NCBI RefSeq assembly: GCF_017114985.1
Contig: NZ_JABXKP010000088.1
Location: 1-64,000 of the forward strand
Source of the DNA: Nostoc sp. JL33
GTDB lineage: Bacteria; Cyanobacteriota; Cyanobacteriia; Cyanobacteriales; Nostocaceae
Reading direction: 5' to 3'
DNA length: 64,000 nt
Part shown: positions 15,860 through 23,575 of the stretch, piece after piece
How the letters are laid out: the number at the start of each line of letters is the position of its first letter
How positions within the stretch are numbered: the stretch's first letter is position 1
The notes under the pieces: model-generated
Told to the model about the DNA's origin: nothing
Database searches by the model: none
The model's input: only the letters and a program-made list of their open reading frames with translations
Made by a program: the position numbers and the translations under genes

Positions 15860-17242
15860 ATGAAATTACCCAATGGCCCGCAAATCCCAGCACTTTTACA
15901 GATGGTGCGCTGGATCACCAATCCCATGTCATTTATGGAAGCTTGCGCCAAAAGGTATGGGGAGATTTTTACTATCAGATTAGAGAAAGATTCTCCTCCT
16001 ATGGTGATTGTCAGCAACCCCCAAGCACTACAGCAGATTTTGACAAACGATACCAAGGAATTGGAAGCGCCGGGTGAGATGAATGATGTGTTTGAGTTTT
16101 TGCTGGGTAAGCATTCTCTGATTACCATTAGCGGGGCTGAACACCAGCGCCAACGGCAGTTGTTAATGCCTCCCTTTCACGGCGAAAGAATGCGAAACTA
16201 TAGCCAGGTGATTACCGATGTTACCCAAAAAGTCATCAGCCAATACCAGATAGGCAAACCCTTCAATATTCGGTCTGCTACCCAAGCCATTACCATGCGG
16301 GTGATTATGCAAGCTGTATTTGGGCTACATGAAGGGCCTCGCGCCGAAAAACTACAGCAAATTTTGGGTGAGATTTTAGAAAAGGCCAGTTCTCGGTTAA
16401 TTGTGACTTTACTTTTTTTTCCGGCTTTGCAAAGGGATTTTGGCCCGATTAACTTCTGGGGAAAGCAGATGCGCCGTCAGCAAGAAGCTGATAAACTCAT
16501 CTACGAGGAAATTCGGGAACGTCGAGAACAACCAGATTCATCGCGCACGGATATTCTCAGCTTACTCATGGCTGCTAAAGATGAAGCAGGTCAACCCATG
16601 ACCGATGAAGAGTTGCGCGATGAATTGATCACTCTGTTAGTCGCCGGTCACGAAACCACAGCGACAGCCCTAGCATGGGCATTCTACTGGATTCACAAAC
16701 TACCATCAGTGCGCCAAAAGCTACTACAAGAATTAGATAGCTTGGGCAATCACCCAGACCCCAGCATGATTTTCAAGTTACCTTATCTCAACGCTGTTTG
16801 CTCCGAGACATTGCGGATTTACCCAGTAGCTATACTAACTTTTCCCAGAGTAGTAAGAAAACCCTTCTCGCTGGGCGGTTACGAACTAGAACCGGATACA
16901 GTCCTACTTGGTTCTATTTATCTGACCCACCACCGGGAAGATATTTATCCAGAACCTAAGCAGTTTAAGCCAGAACGCTTTTTAGAAAGGCAATTTTCTC
17001 CCTATGAGTATTTGCCTTTTGGGGGTGGTGCAAGGCGTTGTATTGGTCTAGCATTTGCGCTGTTGGAAATGAAGCTAGCACTCGCCACAATCCTTTCCAG
17101 CCTCGAATTAGAGCTAGTTGACAATGGTGAAGTGCGGCCTAAACGCCGTGGTTTGGTGACAGGCCCAGATCGTCCGATTCAGATGGTTGTCACCAGTCAA
17201 CGTCAGGTTAAGTCTCCCATCCTACAGACAAGCACTGTTTGA
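15860..17242 (+). CDS. Cytochrome P450 (CYP110-like)
   Basis: The 460-residue protein is a full-length soluble P450. Helix I has AGHETTATALAW (about 262-273). The ExxR is in CSETLRIYPV, and the heme loop FGGGARRCIGLAFA has the proximal Cys near residue 394. The opening KLPNGPQIPALLQMVRWIT is typical of CYP110-type P450s, which in Nostoc are linked to fatty-acid or terpene oxidation. The substrate cannot be read from the sequence. It is divergent from the phosphoketolase-like gene and has no ferredoxin partner next to it. Confidence 0.9.
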   Translation: MKLPNGPQIPALLQMVRWITNPMSFMEACAKRYGEIFTIRLEKDSPPMVIVSNPQALQQILTNDTKELEAPGEMNDVFEFLLGKHSLITISGAEHQRQRQLLMPPFHGERMRNYSQVITDVTQKVISQYQIGKPFNIRSATQAITMRVIMQAVFGLHEGPRAEKLQQILGEILEKASSRLIVTLLFFPALQRDFGPINFWGKQMRRQQEADKLIYEEIRERREQPDSSRTDILSLLMAAKDEAGQPMTDEELRDELITLLVAGHETTATALAWAFYWIHKLPSVRQKLLQELDSLGNHPDPSMIFKLPYLNAVCSETLRIYPVAILTFPRVVRKPFSLGGYELEPDTVLLGSIYLTHHREDIYPEPKQFKPERFLERQFSPYEYLPFGGGARRCIGLAFALLEMKLALATILSSLELELVDNGEVRPKRRGLVTGPDRPIQMVVTSQRQVKSPILQTSTV

Positions 17243-17564
17243 TAGTTCCAGGGGGTTGATGGTTGCGTTCAGGAAATTTTGAACTCCCATCTATACCGTT
17301 TTTCAAAAGACCTAACCCCCAACCCCTTCTCTTATAGGGAAGGGGAGTAAGATTCAAAGCGTCTCAGGAGTGGAAAAGAGGAATGGAAGCGGGGTTTATA
17401 GTATACTTTGTGACTTGACAAATACCTGGACTGCGATCGCAGTCCTATTTAAAAATTACGAATTACTTTAATTCTACAACCTACATATACCCCAATATAG
17501 ATTCATTCTTCAGAACCAGCCTTTACAGTAACTAGTAAGAGGACATTTAGGAGATTACTAGTTC
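17243..17564. other. Intergenic stretch without gene
   Basis: A short inverted repeat (CCCCTTCTC facing GGGAAGGGG, near 17323-17347) of the dispersed Nostoc type lies here and may act as a terminator for the P450 gene. Nothing else was recognised. Confidence 0.45.
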
Positions 17565-18323
17565 ATGGCTGATGAGCATCGGTTGGAGGAAAAATTTCTA
17601 TCCCAGGAAGCTGAAAAAAGAATATCCGAAAAGCTAGATGAGGTAGAACAAATAGAAATAGATGTACAAACCGATCTGTTGAAAATAGCTCAGGGACAGG
17701 CGGATGGAGTTTCGGTTGCAGGTCAAGGATTAGTGATCCAAGAAGGCATTCGCGTACAGGAAATAAAACTGCAAACAGAAAGTATTGCTATTAATCCCTT
17801 AAGCGCTCTTTTTGGTCAAATAGAATTTAATGAGCCAGTTAATGCCATAGCTCGCATTATAGTTACAGAAGTAGATATTAACCACGCCTTGACCTCAGAC
17901 TTGATTCGCGGCCAGATGCAAAAGTTGGAGTTGGATGTAGATGGCGAAATTGTGAGTTTTGAGCCGCAAAAAATTCAAGTATTTTTACCTGGTGATGGCA
18001 AAATAGAATGTAGGGGAAGAATACTGTTAAAGGAAATGGGAAATACTCGCCTTTTCGCTTACACTGCGATGCTTCGCCCACGGACTAGTTCACAACCCGC
18101 GATGCTGGAGAGTTTTAACTGCACTGAGGGAGACGGTATTTCAATAGAATTAGTTACAGCTTTAATGCAGAAAGCCAAAGAACTGATGAATCTACCCTAT
18201 TTTAAATGGGAGGATATGGCGTTTTCTATTAAAGATATAAAAGTAGAAATTGGTAGTTTGACACTTCTGGTAGAAACTCAAGTAAAGCAAATACCATCAT
18301 CCTTAACTGTACTATCCCCTTAG
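17565..18323 (+). CDS. DUF2993 family protein
   Basis: The 252-residue protein matches the DUF2993 (LmeA-type) family common in cyanobacteria. An N-terminal helix precedes repeated amphipathic strands such as IALNPLSALFGQIEF-type segments, then TEVDINHALTSDLIR and LPYFKWEDMAFSIKDIKVE near the end. The mycobacterial relative LmeA binds phospholipids in the periplasm. This protein has no signal peptide, so it probably works in the cytoplasm or at the inner leaflet. An AGGAG site lies upstream of the ATG. It precedes crtO by about 100 bases in the same direction; no functional link is known. Confidence 0.8.
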   Translation: MADEHRLEEKFLSQEAEKRISEKLDEVEQIEIDVQTDLLKIAQGQADGVSVAGQGLVIQEGIRVQEIKLQTESIAINPLSALFGQIEFNEPVNAIARIIVTEVDINHALTSDLIRGQMQKLELDVDGEIVSFEPQKIQVFLPGDGKIECRGRILLKEMGNTRLFAYTAMLRPRTSSQPAMLESFNCTEGDGISIELVTALMQKAKELMNLPYFKWEDMAFSIKDIKVEIGSLTLLVETQVKQIPSSLTVLSP

Positions 18324-18427
18324 TAGTATTGACAGTAGTTAAGGATAATTTTTGTAACTAAGGAGTGATGTAAATTTCTTAAAATTTTTATAAGCTTTTT
18401 AAAGCTACTTATTTCTAAAGAACAACT

Positions 18428-20122
18428 ATGCAAGAGTATGATGTTGTGCTTATCGGTGCTGGACACAATGGGTTAGTTTGTGCAGCTTATTTGCTAAAAG
18501 CTGGTTATAGCGTCCTGTTACTAGAAAAGCGTTCTGTTCCAGGTGGTGCAGCAACAACTGAAGAATGTTTACCACAAGAGGCTCCTGGATTTAAATTTAA
18601 CTTGTGTGCTATTGACCATGAATTTATTCACTTGGGGCCAGTAGTTGAAGAATTAGAACTAGAAAAATACGGCTTGCATTATTTGGAGTGCGATCCAGTT
18701 GTTTTCTGTCCTCATCCTGATGGGAAGTATTTCTTAGCACATAAGTCGCTAGAAAAAACTTGTGCAGAAATCGCTCGTTATAGTGAACGTGATGCTAAGA
18801 AATACGCCGAATTTGTAGACTATTGGCAACGAGCGATCGGTGCAATGGTTCCTATGTTTAATGCACCGCCCAAGTCAATTATAGATATCGTGGGCAACTA
18901 CGATATCAAAAAACTAAAAGATTTATTTTCGATGATTGGTTCGCCAAACAAAACGCTGGACTTTATTCGCACCATGTTAACCAGCGCTGAGGATTTACTT
19001 AACGAGTGGTTTGATGAGGAATTTCTAAAAGCGCCATTAGCCAGACTCGCAGCAGAACTTGGTGCGCCGCCATCGCAAAAAACCCTTGCCATTGGTGCAA
19101 TTATGATGGCGATGCGTCACAACCCTGGAATGGCCAGACCACGCGGCGGAACTGGCGCACTTGTGCAAGCTTTGGTGAAATTAGTTACAAGCAAAGGTGG
19201 CGTTATTCTCACAGATCAGCATGTTGAAAAAGTTTTAATTGATGATGGAAAAGCTGTGGGTGTGCGAGTCGCTGGTGGCAAAGAATATCGCGCTAAATAT
19301 GGGGTTATTTCTAATATTGATGCCAAGCGGTTATTTTTACAAATGACTGATAAAAGCGATATCGATGGAGCTGACCCAAATTTATGGGAAAGATTAGAAC
19401 GCCGCATCGTTAACAACAACGAAACTATCCTCAAGATAGACTTAGCTTTAGACGAACCACTGCACTTTCCACACCACGCCCACAAAGACGAATATCTCGT
19501 CGGTTCTATCTTGATTGCCGATTCCGTGGCTCATGTAGAACAGGCTCATAGTAAATGCACCTTGGGAGAAATTCCTGATGCTGACCCATCAATGTATGTG
19601 GTGATGCCTAGCTTCTTAGATCCCACACTAGCACCACCAGGTAAGCACACCGTATGGATTGAGTATTTTGCCCCTTATCAAATTGCTGGTGCAGAAGGCA
19701 CTGGTTTAAAAGGTACTGGTTGGACAGATGAATTGAAAAACAAAGTTGCAGATAGGGTGATTGATAAGTTGGCAGACTATGCACCAAATGTCAAGAATGC
19801 AACTATCGCCCGTCGTGTAGAAAGTCCAGCAGAACTAGGAGAAAGATTAGGTGCATACAAAGGGAATTATTACCATATTGACATGACTTTAGATCAGATG
19901 GTATTTTTCCGTCCCTTGCCAGAAATAGCCAACTACAAAACGCCAATTGAGAATCTATTTTTAACTGGTGCAGGAACTCATCCAGGTGGTTCGATTTCAG
20001 GAATGCCGGGACGCAATTGTGCGCGTGTATTTTTGCAGGCAAAGCATCCCATTAGCCAAACTTTGAAGGATGCACGCGATTCGATTAAGTCAACTGTCGA
20101 GTCAGTCTTTGGCATTAGTTAA
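18428..20122 (+). CDS. crtO: Beta-carotene ketolase, CrtO type
   Basis: The 564-residue protein is a phytoene-desaturase-like flavoprotein with the FAD motif GAGHNGLVCAAYLLKAGY (about 11-28) and the late FAD-binding segment TGAGTHPGGSISGMPGRNCA (about 518-537). Length and landmarks (CAIDHEFIHLGP, ARPRGGTGALVQALV) fit cyanobacterial CrtO, which adds the 4-keto group to beta-carotene to give echinenone. It would act at membranes on the carotenoid pool. No other carotenoid gene is adjacent. Confidence 0.88.
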   Translation: MQEYDVVLIGAGHNGLVCAAYLLKAGYSVLLLEKRSVPGGAATTEECLPQEAPGFKFNLCAIDHEFIHLGPVVEELELEKYGLHYLECDPVVFCPHPDGKYFLAHKSLEKTCAEIARYSERDAKKYAEFVDYWQRAIGAMVPMFNAPPKSIIDIVGNYDIKKLKDLFSMIGSPNKTLDFIRTMLTSAEDLLNEWFDEEFLKAPLARLAAELGAPPSQKTLAIGAIMMAMRHNPGMARPRGGTGALVQALVKLVTSKGGVILTDQHVEKVLIDDGKAVGVRVAGGKEYRAKYGVISNIDAKRLFLQMTDKSDIDGADPNLWERLERRIVNNNETILKIDLALDEPLHFPHHAHKDEYLVGSILIADSVAHVEQAHSKCTLGEIPDADPSMYVVMPSFLDPTLAPPGKHTVWIEYFAPYQIAGAEGTGLKGTGWTDELKNKVADRVIDKLADYAPNVKNATIARRVESPAELGERLGAYKGNYYHIDMTLDQMVFFRPLPEIANYKTPIENLFLTGAGTHPGGSISGMPGRNCARVFLQAKHPISQTLKDARDSIKSTVESVFGIS

Positions 20123-20276
20123 GCGTTGCACAGATAAAGTATATTATCACCAAAGCATACATTTGTTTTTGCAAAAATTAAAAACAGATGTATGTCTTTA
20201 TGTGATATTTACTACAATCATCTAAAATAATTCGTAATTCCTAATGACGCTCCTATGGCGCTAACGTAATTAAGTT

Positions 20277-20304
20277 TTGCAATGGGATTTGAACCCCATT
20301 GCAA
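20277..20304. terminator. Hairpin downstream of crtO
   Basis: A perfect 10-bp stem, TTGCAATGGG facing CCCATTGCAA, encloses an 8-base loop. No T run follows on the plus strand, so termination is uncertain. On the minus strand the loop reads GTTCAAAT, like a tRNA T-loop, but no tRNA is seen. Confidence 0.35.
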
Positions 20305-20423
20305 GACTCGTCGCTTGTTAGTTGCGAGAGACTTAGACCCCTCAAAATGTTAAAAATACCCTGTTAATAAGGGACTAAAATTAATTATTATCGAAAATAT
20401 TTACTATTAAAATGACTACAAGC

Positions 20424-20650
20424 TCAATACGCTTGGTTAAGAAAAATTGCTTTGTTGGGTTAAGCAAAGCGCAACCCAACAAAGCCCCACAAATGTTGGG
20501 TTACGCTGCAGAAGGAAAGCTACGTTCCTCAAACGCCACTTGCTTCTCCTGTCGGAGACGCGCAAGGGACAAATCGGGAAACCGCACCTATAGCAGTGGC
20601 TCACCAACCTACGCAACTTAAGGTTTTTGGTGCTAACCCAAGCGTATTGA
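20424..20650. mobile_element. MITE-like element with TCAATACGCTTGG ends
   Basis: The 227-bp segment is bounded by inverted repeats (TCAATACGCTTGGTTAA at the left, the complement with one extra G at the right). Inside are GTTGGGTTAAGCAAAGCGCAACCCAAC and small dispersed repeats. Its right part (CTCAACCCAACCTACGCA-type) resembles 36045-36105. No protein is encoded; the open frame across it is made of repeats. Confidence 0.6.
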
Positions 20651-20763
20651 CTACAGGCTGCTGATTAAAAACTTTTGTTAATCAGAAGTTGCTTTTTGAT
20701 TGCAGAGTATGTATTAAGTAATTACAACCTGAAAACCTGTTAATTACTCAAAGGTATTTTTCA

Positions 20764-21138
20764 ATGAAGTTTAATCAATTGCTAGCAGCAATATTCTCTT
20801 TTACAGCTTTATCAGTGGTAATGCAACCTCCTGCTCCCGCCTTAGCTCAAAGTACTTGTGCCTGCGTAACAAGTCAACCCCAACCTCAAAGGGGTCAAAA
20901 AAATCGGTCAAGCGGAAATTTTAGTACCCAAGGTTGTGCTGCTAACTTAATATGGACTTCTCCAACTCCTATTGTTTTTGATGTAAAGCAAGACAGATCC
21001 GGGAAAAGCGATCCAACCACGTTTTCAGGTTTGACTAACGGTGTAGTAACCGGGAACCCTAACCAAAGGAGTTTGTATATTGCAAATCCAAGAAATGCAA
21101 GCGGTAACTTTAGAGTTTGCGCTAAAAACCGCCGTTAA
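20764..21138 (+). CDS. Secreted small cysteine-containing protein
   Basis: The 124-residue protein has a clear Sec signal peptide (about 1-28, hydrophobic ATFSFTALSVV-type core ending APALAQS). The mature part is polar with four cysteines (Cys-Ala-Cys at the start, one in QGCAAN, one in VCAKNRR), which could form disulfides in the periplasm. It was not recognised as a known family. Confidence 0.65.
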   Translation: MKFNQLLAAIFSFTALSVVMQPPAPALAQSTCACVTSQPQPQRGQKNRSSGNFSTQGCAANLIWTSPTPIVFDVKQDRSGKSDPTTFSGLTNGVVTGNPNQRSLYIANPRNASGNFRVCAKNRR

Positions 21139-21144
21139 CTTGTT

Positions 21145-21258
21145 CTAATACCCTTGCTTTTGACGGTCTTTGCTGGTGTTGTAGTGGCCACTCAGAGTGA
21201 AAGAAACCTCGTTACCCTCTGCGACAATATGAAAACTCCACCTTGGAAGATTATACAT
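21145..21258 (-). pseudogene. Possible small gene or fragment (37 codons)
   Basis: A minus-strand frame encodes MYNLPRWSFHIVAEGNEV and continues for about 20 residues to ...KDRQKQGY. The composition looks protein-like, but it is short, unrecognised and without a clear ribosome-binding site. It may be a relic. Confidence 0.25.
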
Positions 21259-21265
21259 TAAAGAT

Positions 21266-21360
21266 TTATTGTCCAATTTAAAGAGTTAGTGTCATTGACT
21301 CAAATCCTTTCTCAAATAGGGTTTGAGAGGCGGGTATTAATTGTTTAAATTGGACATAAA
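21266..21360. mobile_element. Short MITE-like inverted-repeat element
   Basis: Seventeen-base ends (TTATTGTCCAATTTAAA and, in complement, TTTATGTCCAATTTAAA) face each other across 61 bases. No coding potential is seen. The form suggests a small non-autonomous element; no second copy was noticed in this window. Confidence 0.5.
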
Positions 21361-21595
21361 TTATTTAATCCACACCAATAATCGTTTTTTGACTGAAATA
21401 GTTTCTAAGCAATTGCTTTATGTGTATTTAATATGATAATGTAACATACACTTGATTTTCAGAAGCTTCTATGCATCGTCAGCAAAGTTATTTATCAAAA
21501 AATAAGGGAATTAATGGGTAAAAACTAGTGTATTTTGAGAATGTTCAAAAAATGAACAATTTTTAACATCATCTTATAAGTTTTGTAGGTACAGC

Positions 21596-22339
21596 ATGGT
21601 CTTTCGGCGCTGCTTGGTTGCATCTGGCTTGATCGCTTTCTTTGCATTTGGCTGTAGTGGTGGGGCAAACTCATCGACAGAAAATACTACACAATTTGTC
21701 CAAGAAAATAATGTAACCCAACTTTTAATAGAAGCGAAGGCTACGCAAAAAGCAGAAGATTTATTTCATCAAGGCAATAATTTATTAGATGGACAACGTT
21801 ACGAAGATGCAATAAAAGCATACGACAAAGCGATCGCGATCAAAGTTGAGAGTCCTGAAGCTTGGATTAACCGTGGTATAGCCCTAACATCGTTGCAACG
21901 CTACCAAGATGCGATCGCATCTTATAACAAAGCGATCGCCATCAAACCCGATAAATATGAAGCTTGGTATAATCGTGGGATAGCCTTAACATCGTTGCAA
22001 CGCTACCAAGAGGCGATCGCATCTTACGACAAAGCGATCGCCATCAAACCCGATAAATATGAAGCCTTAATTAACCGAGGCATTGCTCTGACAAAGCTGC
22101 ACCGCTACCAAGATGCTATTTTGTCTTATGATCGAGCGATCGCTATCAAGCAAGATTTGCACCAAGTATATTACAACAAAGCTTGCTCTTATGCTTTACA
22201 AAGTAATCTGGAATTAGCAATTGAGAACCTAGACAAAGCAATCCAGCTTGTTCCTGATAAATACAAGAAGTTAGCAAAAACTGACCCAGACTTTACCAAA
22301 GTGCGTAGTGAAAAGCGCTTTCAGGAATTACTACAATAG
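21596..22339 (+). CDS. TPR-repeat lipoprotein
   Basis: The 247-residue protein has a lipoprotein signal (GLIAFFAFGC, lipidated Cys near residue 20). It then carries about five tetratricopeptide repeats from residue 57 to the end (motifs such as YEDAIKAYDKAIAI and YQDAIASYNKAIAIKPDKYE). Two central repeats are almost identical at DNA level (21893-22052), a sign of recent duplication. TPRs mount protein contacts; the partner is unknown. It should be anchored in a membrane facing the periplasm. Confidence 0.85.
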   Translation: MVFRRCLVASGLIAFFAFGCSGGANSSTENTTQFVQENNVTQLLIEAKATQKAEDLFHQGNNLLDGQRYEDAIKAYDKAIAIKVESPEAWINRGIALTSLQRYQDAIASYNKAIAIKPDKYEAWYNRGIALTSLQRYQEAIASYDKAIAIKPDKYEALINRGIALTKLHRYQDAILSYDRAIAIKQDLHQVYYNKACSYALQSNLELAIENLDKAIQLVPDKYKKLAKTDPDFTKVRSEKRFQELLQ

Positions 22340-22417
22340 TATTTTATAATCACCACTCAGTGTAGAATATAAACTTGCTGTAGCAAAGATTTTTTCTTGA
22401 GCGGTTTACGATTAGAC

Positions 22418-23302
22418 ATGAAAAAATTGTTAATCACCGGAGCGAGTGGTTTTTTAGGATGGCATCTTTGCCAGCTTGCAAAACAAGAATGGGAAGTTTA
22501 TGGCACTTATTTTTCTCATTCTCTAGAGATTCCTGGCATCAAAATGCTAAAAGTGAACTTAACAGATTTTCAGGAATTGCAGCGCATATTTAGTGATGTC
22601 AAACCAGCAGGAGTTATTCATACTGCTGCACATTCGCAACCAAATTTTTGTCAAACCCACCCCGAAGAATCGCACGCAATTAACGTCATAGCATCCTCTA
22701 ATCTTGCCGGACTTTGTGCAGATAATTCTATTCCTTGTGCTTTTACCTCAACCGACTTAGTTTTTGATGGCTTAAACGCCCCCTATCGAGAAACAGATGT
22801 AGTGTGTCCTGTCAATCTTTACGGTGAGCAAAAAGCGATCGCAGAAGCAGGTATGCTACAAAGATATCCCATGACCGCAGTGTGCCGAATGCCGTTAATG
22901 TTTGGTGCAGCAACACCCACAGCTAAAAGCTTTATTCAGCCATTTATTCAAACTTTAAAAGCCGAAAAAGAACTAAGTTTATTTATCGATGAATTTCGCA
23001 CACCAGTAAGTGGAACAACTGCCGCCAAAGGACTTTTATTAGCATTGGAAAAAGTTAACGGCATCATTCATTTAGGTGGCAAAGAACGGATTTCGCGTTA
23101 TGATTTTGGACAGATATTAGTGGAAGTATTTCAACTTCCCGCCACCAAGCTTAAATCCTGCCGACAACAAGATGTGAAAATGGCAGCACCTAGACCAGCA
23201 GATGTTTCTTTGGATAGTTCCAAAGCTTTTGCATTGGGGTATCAGCCTTTATCTTTACGAAAAGAATTAGAAGAGTTAGGAGTGAGTAGGGGCAATTCAT
23301 GA
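22418..23302 (+). CDS. RmlD-like NAD(P)-dependent sugar-nucleotide reductase/epimerase
   Basis: The 294-residue protein (ATG at 22418; an in-frame TTG lies seven codons upstream) is a short-chain dehydrogenase of the extended type. It has GASGFLGWHL (about 7-16), FTSTDLVFDG with the catalytic-type Ser/Thr and NLYGEQKAIAE with the YxxxK pair. It resembles dTDP-4-dehydrorhamnose reductases (RmlD). No other rhamnose genes are adjacent, so the substrate is uncertain. A long hairpin lies between it and gcvP. Confidence 0.8.
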   Translation: MKKLLITGASGFLGWHLCQLAKQEWEVYGTYFSHSLEIPGIKMLKVNLTDFQELQRIFSDVKPAGVIHTAAHSQPNFCQTHPEESHAINVIASSNLAGLCADNSIPCAFTSTDLVFDGLNAPYRETDVVCPVNLYGEQKAIAEAGMLQRYPMTAVCRMPLMFGAATPTAKSFIQPFIQTLKAEKELSLFIDEFRTPVSGTTAAKGLLLALEKVNGIIHLGGKERISRYDFGQILVEVFQLPATKLKSCRQQDVKMAAPRPADVSLDSSKAFALGYQPLSLRKELEELGVSRGNS

Positions 23303-23373
23303 ATTGCCCCTACATGTTGTAATTTTGCCTAAGTTTTATCAGGGTAAGCGCGATCGCTTGCCAATATACATTA

Positions 23374-23413
23374 TTCAGAACCCCGACTTCTTAAAGAAGT
23401 CAGGGTTCTGGGG
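23374..23413. repeat. Palindromic dispersed repeat (CCCGACTTCTT type), copy 2
   Basis: AGAACCCCGACTTCTT faces AAGAAGTCAGGGTTCT around two bases. It is the same family as 6386-6408. It lies between the RmlD-like gene and gcvP. Confidence 0.6.
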
Positions 23414-23482
23414 GGATATTTATACAACTTGATATTTTACAAACATCCTCTAAGGGATTTCCAAGAAATAAATTATTCAATC

Positions 23483-23543
23483 TTGTGGGGTGGGCATCTT
23501 GCCCGCCCAATAACCAAAGGCGGGCAAGATGCCCACCCCACAA
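23483..23543. terminator. 25-bp perfect hairpin between convergent genes
   Basis: The arms at 23483-23507 and 23519-23543 pair perfectly over 25 bases around an 11-base loop. The arm core GTGGGGTGGGCATCTTGCCC matches the internal hairpin of the MITE family at 2253, 32009 and 57834. It lies between converging transcripts and may terminate both, though no long T run follows. Confidence 0.6.
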
Positions 23544-23575
23544 TAAATAATTGGATATTTTTTATTTGTCAGTCC

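Noticed and set aside
20412..20621. Plus-strand open frame of 69 codons
   Set aside because: It lies wholly inside the inverted-end repeat element and has no protein-like pattern.
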